Virus record (IMG/VR): IMGVR_UViG_3300008339_000010
Span: 39,912 to 103,911 of that record
Length of the DNA: 64,000 bases
Reading direction: 5' to 3' (one strand)
From: a virus
Shown here: piece after piece, positions 10,401 to 18,944 of the stretch
Layout: every line of letters begins with the position of its first letter
Position numbering within the stretch: position 1 is the first letter of the stretch
The notes under the pieces: generated by a model
Told to the model about the DNA's origin: nothing
The model's input: the letters and a program-made list of their open reading frames with translations, nothing else
Database searches by the model: none
Program-made: the position numbers and the translations under genes

Positions 10401-13400
10401 CATACAAAGCGGCCCAATCGCTGGCTTGCCAATATGTGGTGTCCGTCAATGCCGCGCCCACTGGCACAGTGCGGATGCTACGATAGATATCACTACCTGA
10501 TATCACGAAAGTATTTGCGGCCCAGCCAATAGCACTGTTCCAACTAGCAGGAGTCGATACTGCGACATCAACATTGTTGATCCGTATGGTATCTCCCGGA
10601 GTCAATGTGGGATCTTGTGTGATGCCTTGGATGGATCCATAGAGACGATTTTGATTAACGAATCTTTCCACACTGCCTGCTTCAGGCAACACAGTGGAAT
10701 CGTTGGGCTGACCAATGTATAAGCTACAATTGGTAGGACACTGATCTACCACTCGACCAAATGCGGCGGCAGCCACAGGTGCGTTGCTCTGCACCGCTTG
10801 CATGAGTTTGAAAGTGTTGGTAGAAATCTCCACTACATCGCCCACGTTCAAGGGTGCAGTGATAGTGACTTCGTTGGTCAGATAATCCACAGAGAACTCA
10901 CCGTTGTTGTTGCCATTGGCATCTGGCACTAGATAGGTAGCATTGACTTTGACAGTGAACGGTGTATAGGCTCGCACAGTGCCGGTGCCAGATCCTGTTC
11001 CAGTGGCACGGAATATTTCGCCCACGGTGTTGGTATCAGCACCAATGGCCACATAGTTGGTAGTTCCCACAGTGAGTATGCGATATACTTTACCTATTTC
11101 GATTGTTGTAGCATTTTGTATCACCGGCCTCAGAGTGGTAAACGTATCCTCACCCGCTGTGGTAACTGTGAAACTTTCAATGCTACGATCGATCACATAG
11201 GTTTTGCCAGCCAGTAATTTAGCATCAGCGGTGTCATCAGGCGCACCTACCACTACCTGAGCACCGTCAGTGGTAGTGGTCACACTGTGTCCAAATCTGC
11301 CACCCGACAATCCTGGTGTTTCAATGAAATCAATGTATTCCCAATAAGTTCCGCTGGTGAACAGTATGGTGCCAGTGGGTGGTGTCAACAAGAAAGTTAC
11401 TACCTTGGTAGATTCGTCAAAACTGTAGTCCATATTAGGACGTTGCAACACATCATTGACATACACACTGAAACTGCTGAGATTGCTCACGGTATACAAT
11501 TCAGAGATATCAAATGTAGCCTGCGGCGAAGTAGTGATAAATGTTTTGCTTTGCAATCTTGTGCATCTGACTACGTCACCGTCGTTGGGTGGTGCGTCAA
11601 ACACAACAGTGCCATTGGAATAGTTGTATTCAACTCCGGCTGTCTTAGGAATATTATTGACCACAACACCAATTTGCGTGGCACCAATACCGCCATCGGC
11701 AGAGTCATCATCTACCACTATCACATCGCCTACATAAAATTCTGTTGTTGACCCATCACCAGTGAATGATTTGGCTTGGAACTGTATGTTTACACGATTG
11801 TATGCATACACCCGATCGCCCGATGGAGCACCCACATACATCCAGCGTTCATCAGTGCTGATGGCCACACTGTATCCATACTCATCAAACAAAAAGATAT
11901 TGACTGTTTCGCCACCAGCCAGAGGTGTGGTCAGCACCACGTTGGGTGCGCTGTAGGTCCAGTCAACACCACGGATCAATACAGTGTCATCGACTACCAC
12001 TCCCACGTCAGCGGGATCAGTTATGGTGATAGAACCCGAAGGATTGAATGTGGTTTGGCTGGCGCTGGCCGTGGTCTGATACAATCGATATGGAACTTCA
12101 GTGATCAGTTGGCTTTGCAAGAAACTGCCTGTGTTTTGATTGCGAGTGATGGCCACGCTGTAGCCTTGTTTGGCCCAACTGTCGGGAGCCCCGGCCACTG
12201 CCCACTGGAGATTGCCAGTGGCCACGCTGGCACCATAGCCCTGCAGATTGTTAGCGTTCATGGTCAACTGCTGGGTTTCAACATAGGTCGCGGTAGATGC
12301 TTTGCTAAAACCATACAGCGCACCTGCTCCTGAGTTTGCACCTGGGGCACCTACTAGACAGGCTAGATTGTTGAAACCTTGAGATATGGCTGTGCCAAAT
12401 CGTCCATTGGTTTCTGGTTCCTGAGGAACTAATTCAGCAGGCGAACCAAAGGGATCGATCTTTTCTAACACTACCCAGTGTCCTGTGCCATCATCGTCTA
12501 CCCAGGCTTGATTGCCAGGCAACAAGCGATTGGCATAACTGAGAGCACTGACATCAGCGGCTTGTCGCACACGCATGCTTTCCAGCACAAAACACACACC
12601 ATTGCCCGTGATTTGGGTAGCAGGCGCTGGAATAGCCAGGATCACTGTGACTGTGAACAAACTAGGTATCGATAACACACGATATGCACCATCAACTACA
12701 CTACCAAAATATTTGATCACGATCTGTTGGTTGACTTCAAGATCGTGCGGACCGGCAAATGTTAGGGTGCAAGTTCCGTTGAGATTGTCTCGGACCTGGG
12801 TGACAGGATAACTTACCAGATTGCTACGATAGATATTCCAATCATAGGCGTTGTCTTTGGCTACCCAGAAACTGGTGCCAACCAAGATGTTGTCAATGTC
12901 TGCGATGATAGGTGTGAGATCTTCAAAACTAAACACTTTGACATCGGCGTCGTCCCAGTTCACATAACCAGCATTGGGCAACTGTAGATCCGGTTGATTC
13001 AGCGTGATCACGGGCAGTATCTCAGGATCAGTTATCTTGTAACTTTCTTTCCAGAGTTTGTCGACCTGCACTGTCTGATCTGCATCGCTGAATTGTTGTG
13101 GTTCAATGATCTGGATGGTAGAAGGATTACCCAGCAACAATGCCTCGTTGAGGCGCAGTTCATAGTAACTGCGATTGGCATTAGCACCGTAGATAGAGCG
13201 CAGTATGGCCCAGTTTTCAAATATTTCATATTCGGCTACTTCTTTGCCAAGATTGGCTTTGCCAAAGATATCTGTGGCCTGTGTGGTGCCTTTGGTGCCC
13301 AGGAACTGGCTATAGAGATTAACTTGGCTGATATCGTCCAAGTTGAGATTCTGCATGTATCTGCGAGGGCGGAAACCTATCAGGCCAAACGCAAACAGGT

Positions 13401-16400
13401 CGGCATCACGTTCTAGATTAGCGGAATATTTGTCATAGAAATTGCGGATGTTTTCAGCCTGGGTGGCAGCATTAGGCAACAGGCCTTTCTGTATCTGATC
13501 ATAGTCGCTCTTGAGCCACTTAGCAAAGTCAAAAACAGATTCCGGAGGAATGATCTCTACCGCGGCCCAGTAAGCATCTTTGTATTTGACGATCTGTCCT
13601 TTGCTGTAACTGGTGTTGGGAACCCATGGCAAGATGTTGTCTTGATTGAGTATGAAACCTTGTGCGTCAAGGCTGCCATCCCAATCGTAGGTGGTGTAGC
13701 CCACAAACAACAGGCGACTCTGGCGAGCTCCGGTGGCAGGATCATAGATCAGATCAGCAAACACAGATTGATTGTCAAGCACGATCATGTGTTCATAGGC
13801 ACTGAACTTGGCATTGAGGTAACTGAATGTGTTGTTGTTCACTCCACGCAGTGTGAGATCATTGCCAAAGCGTTCAACCACATAGTCCTGCCCTTGCAGG
13901 GCCTGCTTGTTCTGATTGAGCAGGATGTCTTCGGGCGCCGTGACACTGAGTGGTTCAGCCACTAGATCAGGTTTGAATACATTGAGTTTGTTGGCCACGG
14001 GGTTGATATTGATCAACGATCCTGGTGCCCATCCTTGCTGGCTCCAGTAGATGAACTCTTGTGCCATCTGTGTCCAATTCAGTATACGGCTGCCGGCTTG
14101 ATCTTCAAAGGTCATGCCTTGTGCTTCCATGAAACGACCATAACTCAACAAGAAGTCAACCACAGATGATATACCTGTAAACTCATATCCATAAGGAACT
14201 TGCACCACGGTGTTGCTGTAATCCTGTGGTGCGCGAACTACTGTGTCGGCCGCTGTGATAATACGGAAATTGCCATTGGGGATGGATGCAAATATTTCAA
14301 AGTATGGACGTGTGGTCGAATAGCCATACACAGCGTAACCAGTCTGTGTTTTTTGGATGATCACAGAACTCCAGGTCAACTGTGCCGATGTAGGATTGCG
14401 ATACAGCAACAGTTGATAACTTTCATCCGGCAACAAAAGACTGGTATTGAGACTGTTGGGGCTTGACTTCTCTGTGAATATCTTGATGTATTGTTTGTCA
14501 CTGAAAGCAGCCATTCTATAACACAATCTCACGTCTAGATTTTCTAGTTTGATTTCAAGATCTCTAGTAGAATCCAACCCTGTCTGTCGATTGTAGTCAA
14601 CGATCCAGTTGATGTAACTGTTCTTGATGGTGCCATTGCCGTAGATTTCCAACTGGCTGGGCTGTATGCGGAATCTATTGTCGTAAAGATACTGTCCAAA
14701 TTGTTCATTGTAACGATAGAGATCTCTATCGGCAAACAGGGCAAAATATTCTGCCGGCCTTGTCAACGCCAACAAGCGTTGCACAGCAAAAGGCCATGAT
14801 GATGACTTGCGCCATGATGCTTCTACCGGTCCATCGTCGCCCACTGTCCAACTCTTGCGGAAGCTTCCGGTGTCGTATTCGCCAACCATGACATCAAAAG
14901 GTGACAGCAACTGACCCTCTGATCCGGCTGGAACCACGCCGGTCAGTCCAGGACGTTTGTATTTTTCAATCACGTATGGACCCATGGGATCCAGGACTAG
15001 ACCATTCTCGAGATCTTCCCACAGAACCAAGTTACCAGATGTATATGGTGCAGGACCATATTCTAATTCCCACCATGTGGGTTTCTCTGAGAAACCCAAC
15101 ATCTCCCAAGGTCTGGTATTGGGTGCGTCGGTGTCATAGAAATATTCGTAGATACCGCGCCAATTGCCCAACAGCAATTGACGGTTGAGTTTGTTTTGGC
15201 TTGCGCTGTAATTCCAAGTAAATTGGTTGTCAGGAATGTAATCTTGTTCTCTATAGGCCAACTTATTAGCACCCACCCAGGCCAAAAAGCTCACACCCAG
15301 GATCTGATTGACCTCAGCGAGACTGTAATCTGTAGTGCGGAACTGTCCTGGAACCACATCCGTATAGGTCAGTGGTATAGGATTATCATTGGGGCCATGA
15401 GTAGGGCATTTGAGATTGTTAAAAATGCGTTTTTCAAATTCTAGCAAAACTTGATCACGTATGTCTTCATAGGCCACAGTGATAGATCCATCGTGCCCGC
15501 GGATGACCAGTGTGGGTTCTACATAAGCATCATCGAGATAAATTTCAGGCATGAATGAAGCATATAATCCCAACTTGGTTGGTGTTGACGGAACAAAATT
15601 ACCATAAGTGGTAGTGTATTCTCGAATGGTGATGGTATCACCAATGGTCAATGGCACCAAGATAGTCACACGAGGACCGTCGACGGCCACAGTGTAGTCA
15701 ATATCGCCGCCCAACAATAATGTATCATTGAGATATATCAAGATAGCACGATAATTGGCCGAGTCAAAATCATAACTGTAGAGAGTATCAAAGGTATCGT
15801 CAGTGATAGGTGTGACCGTATACACTGTTTGTTCGTAGGTCTCACCTGTGGGCAGACTGTCAGTCCAGTAAAACGGTGTGAGTTCGTTCTTGCCAAGATT
15901 GATCAACTCCACGCATTCGTCCAGTATCTGCGCTGTGGTCATGTTTTGCCAGTCGTAGCGGACCACAGTATCCATCAAGACATTTTTGAATTTTTCATAC
16001 TGCTGGGCGCTGAATTCCAATGATTTAAAGAAATCAAATCCGGGATCATTGATAAACGTCGAAGCCAGAGTCAGCGGAGAACCTTGTTGCAGTATGATCT
16101 GGCCGTAAGGGATAAGATTGCCTAGGTCTCTAGTGTTGTTTGGACCGGCTATGTCTCCGGTAAAAGGAATGAGATTCTGGCAGATGCTACCATAATGATT
16201 GCGCACAGTGCCCAGAGTCACTTGAGGAACATCAGCATTGATCGCATTGTTTTCTAGGTTTACCGGCACGGTGTAAAAGCCCACAGGACTGGCAACCTGG
16301 CTGATCACGCTGACTTCCACGATGTCGCCCATGGCCGGAGGAGTGATGAAAGTGATCACAGTGGAACGGTTGGCCTGCACAGCATAGGTGTAGGCATCAG

Positions 16401-18942
16401 TATCTACGAAAATAGAATTTGCAAAAACCTTGACCGGAATGGCTTGGCTGGCAGTATCTACCGGAACATCTACCACTAGGTCTTCGCCTTGATAGGTAAA
16501 TCTAAAAGTCTGGCGGCTCACTGTATCTGTATAGGCAGTCTGCCATCCCAGAAGTTGGCGGAAAGTGTCTCGAGTGATGTATTGTCGCACCACACCGCTG
16601 TTGATAGGTGTGGTCACACTCACTGTGTCTTGCACATAAACGAATTCATCCACAGTGAGATTGTTATCAAACACAATGTCGCCCACGTTGTTGATGGAGA
16701 GATACTTGAGTGGTTGACCAATTATGCTGTCTGTGACACCTTCGCCCACGGCATAACTAAACAATTTGGAACCCGAAAAGTTAGAACTGGGGTATGCCAC
16801 TTGGTCTGCGAAACTCACTCCATTTTCGTCGAACACATCAAAGAATGGTGCTTGGTTCACACCAGTTTTTTGTTGTGCTGGCATCCAGGTGTCGCCGTTG
16901 AAATAGAAAGATCGACCTTGCTGGGTGATGCCACTCAGGCACACGGTATTTTGATTGATCAGTGCATCAGGAGTGTTGAGATCGGCTGGTTGCAGATCGA
17001 TGATGGGTGTGCCTGTGCCTGTGGGTTGGATCAGTTGCACTGAGTAGATTTTGTTGCGCACTTCTGGATCACGGTCAGCGGCAAAAATAACTCGAGATCC
17101 ACTCTGGAATGCGTAGCCATCCACACTGTAGCCCACTGAGCCGTTGATGTTGCTCATGGCATCTGTTTCGCGGAAATCTATGATGTTGATAGGATCCACT
17201 GCTTGAGTGCCCATTTCAAACAGTTTTATGTCTGCTCGGAATTCAATGATAGGTCGCTTGGCACGTTGTATGTTGTCGACCACGGCCACTTGATTGTTGT
17301 ATTCAGCCGTGGCGTTGATGATGTCCACGTGGAACCAACGATTTGAACGGCTCCATGCATTGTAATCAAAACTGGCGCGATTGATGGTGATGTAATCTTG
17401 ATCCACTGGTGCGTTGAGACTCTCATCAAATGGAGTAGAATCGTAGGGCACCGAATCATAGGGCACAGTGCTGGATCTGGTATAGGTTTCTGGAGTGACG
17501 AATTTTGTTACCGGCAACAGATCGATGGCTGTGCCCACACCTTCAACGTAGTATTCTTTGCCGGCGTATGAGGCCGGATTAGTGGTCCCTTGGAACTGTA
17601 TTTTTAATCCGTTAGACAACACCACACCATTGGGACTGGTATAATTTTTCTTGCCAATGATGTCAGCGATATCTATGGTCTGATCTCCAGAACTGTCAAC
17701 CAGTTTGATCACGCCAAACAATTCTGGATTGTCGGCGTCTTGATAGTAGAGGAAATCAAGATCCGCAGTGATAAGCGGAATGCGTTCAAATGCAGTGCCT
17801 CCAGAGTTTTTATAAAAACTGATGTTGGAATATTCAGCACCATACAATACCAGCAGTTTACTGAGAGGATTTACCGGCCTATCCACAGTGAGTTTGATAT
17901 AGGGATTTAGTGCATCATCGTAGATCAAATTGATGCGCCATACGCTGTAACGTTGGCTGTCTAAACCTATCTCTACTGTTTCATCAAAAGGTGTGGAATC
18001 ATAGGGTTGACCTGCACTGTCATACAAGCCAGTGAAGAACCATCCACCGTTGGTCAAGAAAATGATGGTGCGATTGTTGATGTCAGTGATACCATCAATT
18101 CCGCCATACTTCTCTACGAATTCGCTGAAGTAGACATTGTTGATGTCGTCAAACTGTATGGATGTGGCGAAATCTACTGATCCCGCATCGGCCAGTTGAT
18201 AGTAGAAATTCTGTGCTGATTTGGCAGGCACGTTGAACGTGATAGTTCCATTGTCATCACCATTGTTCTCTACTCCCAATACCTCGCGACTGCTTTGGTT
18301 GGGAGTCTGTGGCAACACACCCGATGTGCCTGGCACACTCTGTATCCAGAATCGATGGCCGGTCTGTTGCACATCGAAGGTATAAGAACCTTGGCGCACC
18401 AGAATGATTGTGGGATTCTGTCCTGCTACACCGCTGAAGGTGTAAGCGGATGTGCCGCGCTTGACCTGGAAGTCGTCGGTGAGTGGTACGGGAGTGGCAA
18501 AGATATCAACTGAATCTGGGCCTTCGGGCAGCCAATAATACTGGCTGAAGTTTACAAATTTGTCAAAGTCTACGAAAGGATCCCAGCTATAGTATTGGCT
18601 GGTAAACAGCCGATCCTGGCGTGTGGTGTTGCCACCCTTGACAGCAATAGAATCGATCAGTCCTGGGTATGTCAATGCACCGGTAACGGTATTGGTGTTA
18701 GGTTCAAGGAACACAGTGCCCGGCTCAAGTTGATAATCTGTTCTAGTGCGAGTAGGCTCTAACACATAATTGTCTTCAGGATTTACTCCCGGACCAAGAC
18801 GACGACCAATATAACCCTGGGTGGGCTTGAGTTTGGGATCCTGCACCAATTGATCCAATGTGGCATGCAAGAACTGCCGATTGGTATTGGTCCTGAATAT
18901 CTCAGGCAGGAAATCTACTGTGCGTATTCTAGTAGTCGCCAT
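4435..18942 (-). CDS. Giant virion structural protein with FG-GAP repeats (4,835 aa)
   Basis: One uninterrupted reading frame of 14.5 kb. Residues about 2175-3040 contain at least six FG-GAP-like units of the form FG.(S/A)(V/I)...(L/V)VG(A/S)P (for example LACLVGAPGANSGAG, MYVGAPSGD, VVVGAPDD, LIVGSPQG, LLVGSPQDD). These are the blades of integrin-alpha-type beta-propellers. Around 2614-2655 is a YRILTVGTTNY...GTGTV module shared with the gene at 50500. Around 3720-3840 are two GxGYTxxPxxxI modules (GAGYTIAPQVVI, GTGYTITPAITI). Many VDYTVxxxxVTFxxxPxxGDxVxI segments resemble phage tail beta-sandwich repeats. It follows gp6 directly, the place of gp7 in T4, so it may be a hugely expanded baseplate/peripheral adhesin. 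The start is 2 nt after the gp6 stop and has no clear Shine-Dalgarno, suggesting coupling. Confidence 0.85.
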   Translation of the reverse strand: MATTRIRTVDFLPEIFRTNTNRQFLHATLDQLVQDPKLKPTQGYIGRRLGPGVNPEDNYVLEPTRTRTDYQLEPGTVFLEPNTNTVTGALTYPGLIDSIAVKGGNTTRQDRLFTSQYYSWDPFVDFDKFVNFSQYYWLPEGPDSVDIFATPVPLTDDFQVKRGTSAYTFSGVAGQNPTIILVRQGSYTFDVQQTGHRFWIQSVPGTSGVLPQTPNQSSREVLGVENNGDDNGTITFNVPAKSAQNFYYQLADAGSVDFATSIQFDDINNVYFSEFVEKYGGIDGITDINNRTIIFLTNGGWFFTGLYDSAGQPYDSTPFDETVEIGLDSQRYSVWRINLIYDDALNPYIKLTVDRPVNPLSKLLVLYGAEYSNISFYKNSGGTAFERIPLITADLDFLYYQDADNPELFGVIKLVDSSGDQTIDIADIIGKKNYTSPNGVVLSNGLKIQFQGTTNPASYAGKEYYVEGVGTAIDLLPVTKFVTPETYTRSSTVPYDSVPYDSTPFDESLNAPVDQDYITINRASFDYNAWSRSNRWFHVDIINATAEYNNQVAVVDNIQRAKRPIIEFRADIKLFEMGTQAVDPINIIDFRETDAMSNINGSVGYSVDGYAFQSGSRVIFAADRDPEVRNKIYSVQLIQPTGTGTPIIDLQPADLNTPDALINQNTVCLSGITQQGRSFYFNGDTWMPAQQKTGVNQAPFFDVFDENGVSFADQVAYPSSNFSGSKLFSYAVGEGVTDSIIGQPLKYLSINNVGDIVFDNNLTVDEFVYVQDTVSVTTPINSGVVRQYITRDTFRQLLGWQTAYTDTVSRQTFRFTYQGEDLVVDVPVDTASQAIPVKVFANSIFVDTDAYTYAVQANRSTVITFITPPAMGDIVEVSVISQVASPVGFYTVPVNLENNAINADVPQVTLGTVRNHYGSICQNLIPFTGDIAGPNNTRDLGNLIPYGQIILQQGSPLTLASTFINDPGFDFFKSLEFSAQQYEKFKNVLMDTVVRYDWQNMTTAQILDECVELINLGKNELTPFYWTDSLPTGETYEQTVYTVTPITDDTFDTLYSYDFDSANYRAILIYLNDTLLLGGDIDYTVAVDGPRVTILVPLTIGDTITIREYTTTYGNFVPSTPTKLGLYASFMPEIYLDDAYVEPTLVIRGHDGSITVAYEDIRDQVLLEFEKRIFNNLKCPTHGPNDNPIPLTYTDVVPGQFRTTDYSLAEVNQILGVSFLAWVGANKLAYREQDYIPDNQFTWNYSASQNKLNRQLLLGNWRGIYEYFYDTDAPNTRPWEMLGFSEKPTWWELEYGPAPYTSGNLVLWEDLENGLVLDPMGPYVIEKYKRPGLTGVVPAGSEGQLLSPFDVMVGEYDTGSFRKSWTVGDDGPVEASWRKSSSWPFAVQRLLALTRPAEYFALFADRDLYRYNEQFGQYLYDNRFRIQPSQLEIYGNGTIKNSYINWIVDYNRQTGLDSTRDLEIKLENLDVRLCYRMAAFSDKQYIKIFTEKSSPNSLNTSLLLPDESYQLLLYRNPTSAQLTWSSVIIQKTQTGYAVYGYSTTRPYFEIFASIPNGNFRIITAADTVVRAPQDYSNTVVQVPYGYEFTGISSVVDFLLSYGRFMEAQGMTFEDQAGSRILNWTQMAQEFIYWSQQGWAPGSLININPVANKLNVFKPDLVAEPLSVTAPEDILLNQNKQALQGQDYVVERFGNDLTLRGVNNNTFSYLNAKFSAYEHMIVLDNQSVFADLIYDPATGARQSRLLFVGYTTYDWDGSLDAQGFILNQDNILPWVPNTSYSKGQIVKYKDAYWAAVEIIPPESVFDFAKWLKSDYDQIQKGLLPNAATQAENIRNFYDKYSANLERDADLFAFGLIGFRPRRYMQNLNLDDISQVNLYSQFLGTKGTTQATDIFGKANLGKEVAEYEIFENWAILRSIYGANANRSYYELRLNEALLLGNPSTIQIIEPQQFSDADQTVQVDKLWKESYKITDPEILPVITLNQPDLQLPNAGYVNWDDADVKVFSFEDLTPIIADIDNILVGTSFWVAKDNAYDWNIYRSNLVSYPVTQVRDNLNGTCTLTFAGPHDLEVNQQIVIKYFGSVVDGAYRVLSIPSLFTVTVILAIPAPATQITGNGVCFVLESMRVRQAADVSALSYANRLLPGNQAWVDDDGTGHWVVLEKIDPFGSPAELVPQEPETNGRFGTAISQGFNNLACLVGAPGANSGAGALYGFSKASTATYVETQQLTMNANNLQGYGASVATGNLQWAVAGAPDSWAKQGYSVAITRNQNTGSFLQSQLITEVPYRLYQTTASASQTTFNPSGSITITDPADVGVVVDDTVLIRGVDWTYSAPNVVLTTPLAGGETVNIFLFDEYGYSVAISTDERWMYVGAPSGDRVYAYNRVNIQFQAKSFTGDGSTTEFYVGDVIVVDDDSADGGIGATQIGVVVNNIPKTAGVEYNYSNGTVVFDAPPNDGDVVRCTRLQSKTFITTSPQATFDISELYTVSNLSSFSVYVNDVLQRPNMDYSFDESTKVVTFLLTPPTGTILFTSGTYWEYIDFIETPGLSGGRFGHSVTTTTDGAQVVVGAPDDTADAKLLAGKTYVIDRSIESFTVTTAGEDTFTTLRPVIQNATTIEIGKVYRILTVGTTNYVAIGADTNTVGEIFRATGTGSGTGTVRAYTPFTVKVNATYLVPDANGNNNGEFSVDYLTNEVTITAPLNVGDVVEISTNTFKLMQAVQSNAPVAAAAFGRVVDQCPTNCSLYIGQPNDSTVLPEAGSVERFVNQNRLYGSIQGITQDPTLTPGDTIRINNVDVAVSTPASWNSAIGWAANTFVISGSDIYRSIRTVPVGAALTDTTYWQASDWAALYAADIVTANLPNVNAFTTDGYLNITIANHDAAVPFTQLLVMPGLGTAYYDLGLEPMVYTQTIEAPLPIAYAHFGASLNISDEATTLIVGSPQGTAAKPTTFDEGTTFFDSKSTEFFDPLPESGVVYTFDLLSAANGSVTNPSKFVFGQQIYDEDLGSLDEFGTAVSYQGGVLLVGSPQDDLDDSVGDFGRVAQLNNIDRLPAWNVVYRQTPIVDVNLMNSVFMYDRLESKITQYFDFIDPLQGKILGAARQNIDYLGALDPAAYNTGLVNNYGDTWTDNHLGEIWWDLSTVRFIDYHQDSIAYRSRRWSQLFPGSTVDVYQWIESPTPPAAYQGPGEVYSTTSYTVTSKLNPDGLFAARYFFWVKGIREVATQVKKTLSVQAVAQYIENPRSSGIPYVAFISPSTTAIYNGRSFISAQDTILHVEFDRIANDDNVHVEYDLIATDNPNSFLSGGLYRKLLDSFCGEDTIGNKVPDPTLSPAELYGVQFRPRQSFFVDRFLALENYLQRANAILAQFPISDSRPFTLLNSEEPEPTSASGEWNKRVLTYAELTYQNLDEVAPGYKYLVASDSTQNGLWTIYTVVLGSALIGSPKELLLSRVQNYDTKKFWEYIDWVKPGYNTSQRPAAEVATFSDLARLTLPEGSSVKVTRNSFGKFEIYQLLDGTWNRVVLEDGTIAVKAEIWDYALGRFGFDIETFDSQYFDTFPGTETRQIIRAINEELLTGELLIFRNNLLMLMFDFILQEQVAPEWLFKTSLIDVNHKIRDLLPYQIFRQDNQDFVLEYIKEVKPYHVKIKEFNLKYEGIDTYQGSVTDFDCPAYFDTTYNQFVSPILDDGEPPLDPVSSTPSTAPIWQTLPWNQWYQHYTLELQAVDVIEPGAGYTIAPQVVIGAEWQTNTVYTAGQQIFYRSNLYTVQIDGTSGTLAPTFTEGTETNGTLTLAWSGAPGLAVARVNTGGQLVQVIVVDPGTGYTITPAITITGGNGSGARVVAVMGNELVRNFTTTIKFDRYEYTSQVLDWEPNTKYAEGQLVRFQDQVYSVNEVDDSSELDSGSIFDPEDYTLVDPATLAAADRVIGLYAPTPNEPGRELAQVIVGIDYPGVQVKGPGFDQNTGFDVGNFDINPFDNIDYGPEGRPTYDPAILDAIYESSFLDTYLGERTTDINVAGGAFIDTYSSHAPEELVPGATFDTLDMRVYTRPGSDWTGDGHGFNIKTVNLAWTPSNASVSFADAMAHAVAVRVVNITNRVSLIPQEQYTVNWPSQVVTVTAGAAAGDIVSIEIYGIGGGSQLYKESYPGNLVGNSLLLPVAYNEIYELNIVVNGAIITNYNYASSSGGQTTTVTFADTYGINDWVVVTVMGITTPQKTWSFPLTQYFIYDGSTDTYILDNSLQGTNDINLIVERDGNRLRPAESVEYFGDGSSAGPFYLPTRGQVNQGLISDNDVEVYVDQERLFLAVDYTVSPWDGSSDRYVQFNTAPAPGTTIVIALTTDADYIVNNDQLILRVGASVGAVIGITTWNDTQEQGLLTQVFVGPTQTGTTIGEPYDSTNFDAGDVTGLPGSYDYSAGAVIETNNFDTGRPILDTERLWVTLNGWRLLAGNGFTVSGSVVTISGSIIGPGDVVAITSFTQTVVPEAIAFRIFQDMLGIQKIYRILPDTSTVLTQALSATDDIIYVRDAKNLDEPNLPNNIFGQITVNGERITYRERDDWANTVSGLRRGTAGTGADSHAIDAPVLSIGRGELLPNVYQQNTLEQTFLADGSTTTYNAEFGYVNEIDVYLGGSIQCYLGPTIGTLVEIPQDDFTIISVNPITVQLNFVPDAGLQFRVTYTPISGPVSTLTVPTTGSTSRWAAAFSATDLVLQPETVYDVTDLNPITVQFDTVIPAERVVVINDLNSNTFFITQADVATDTFVTDISVTRPIQVSVGGTIVDASEYSVSSVDPITITFATAPQSGVEVVIFIVQAKVLYAQGINTASNGIPLQEQNTEAAWFIEGRV

Positions 18943-18944
18943 GT

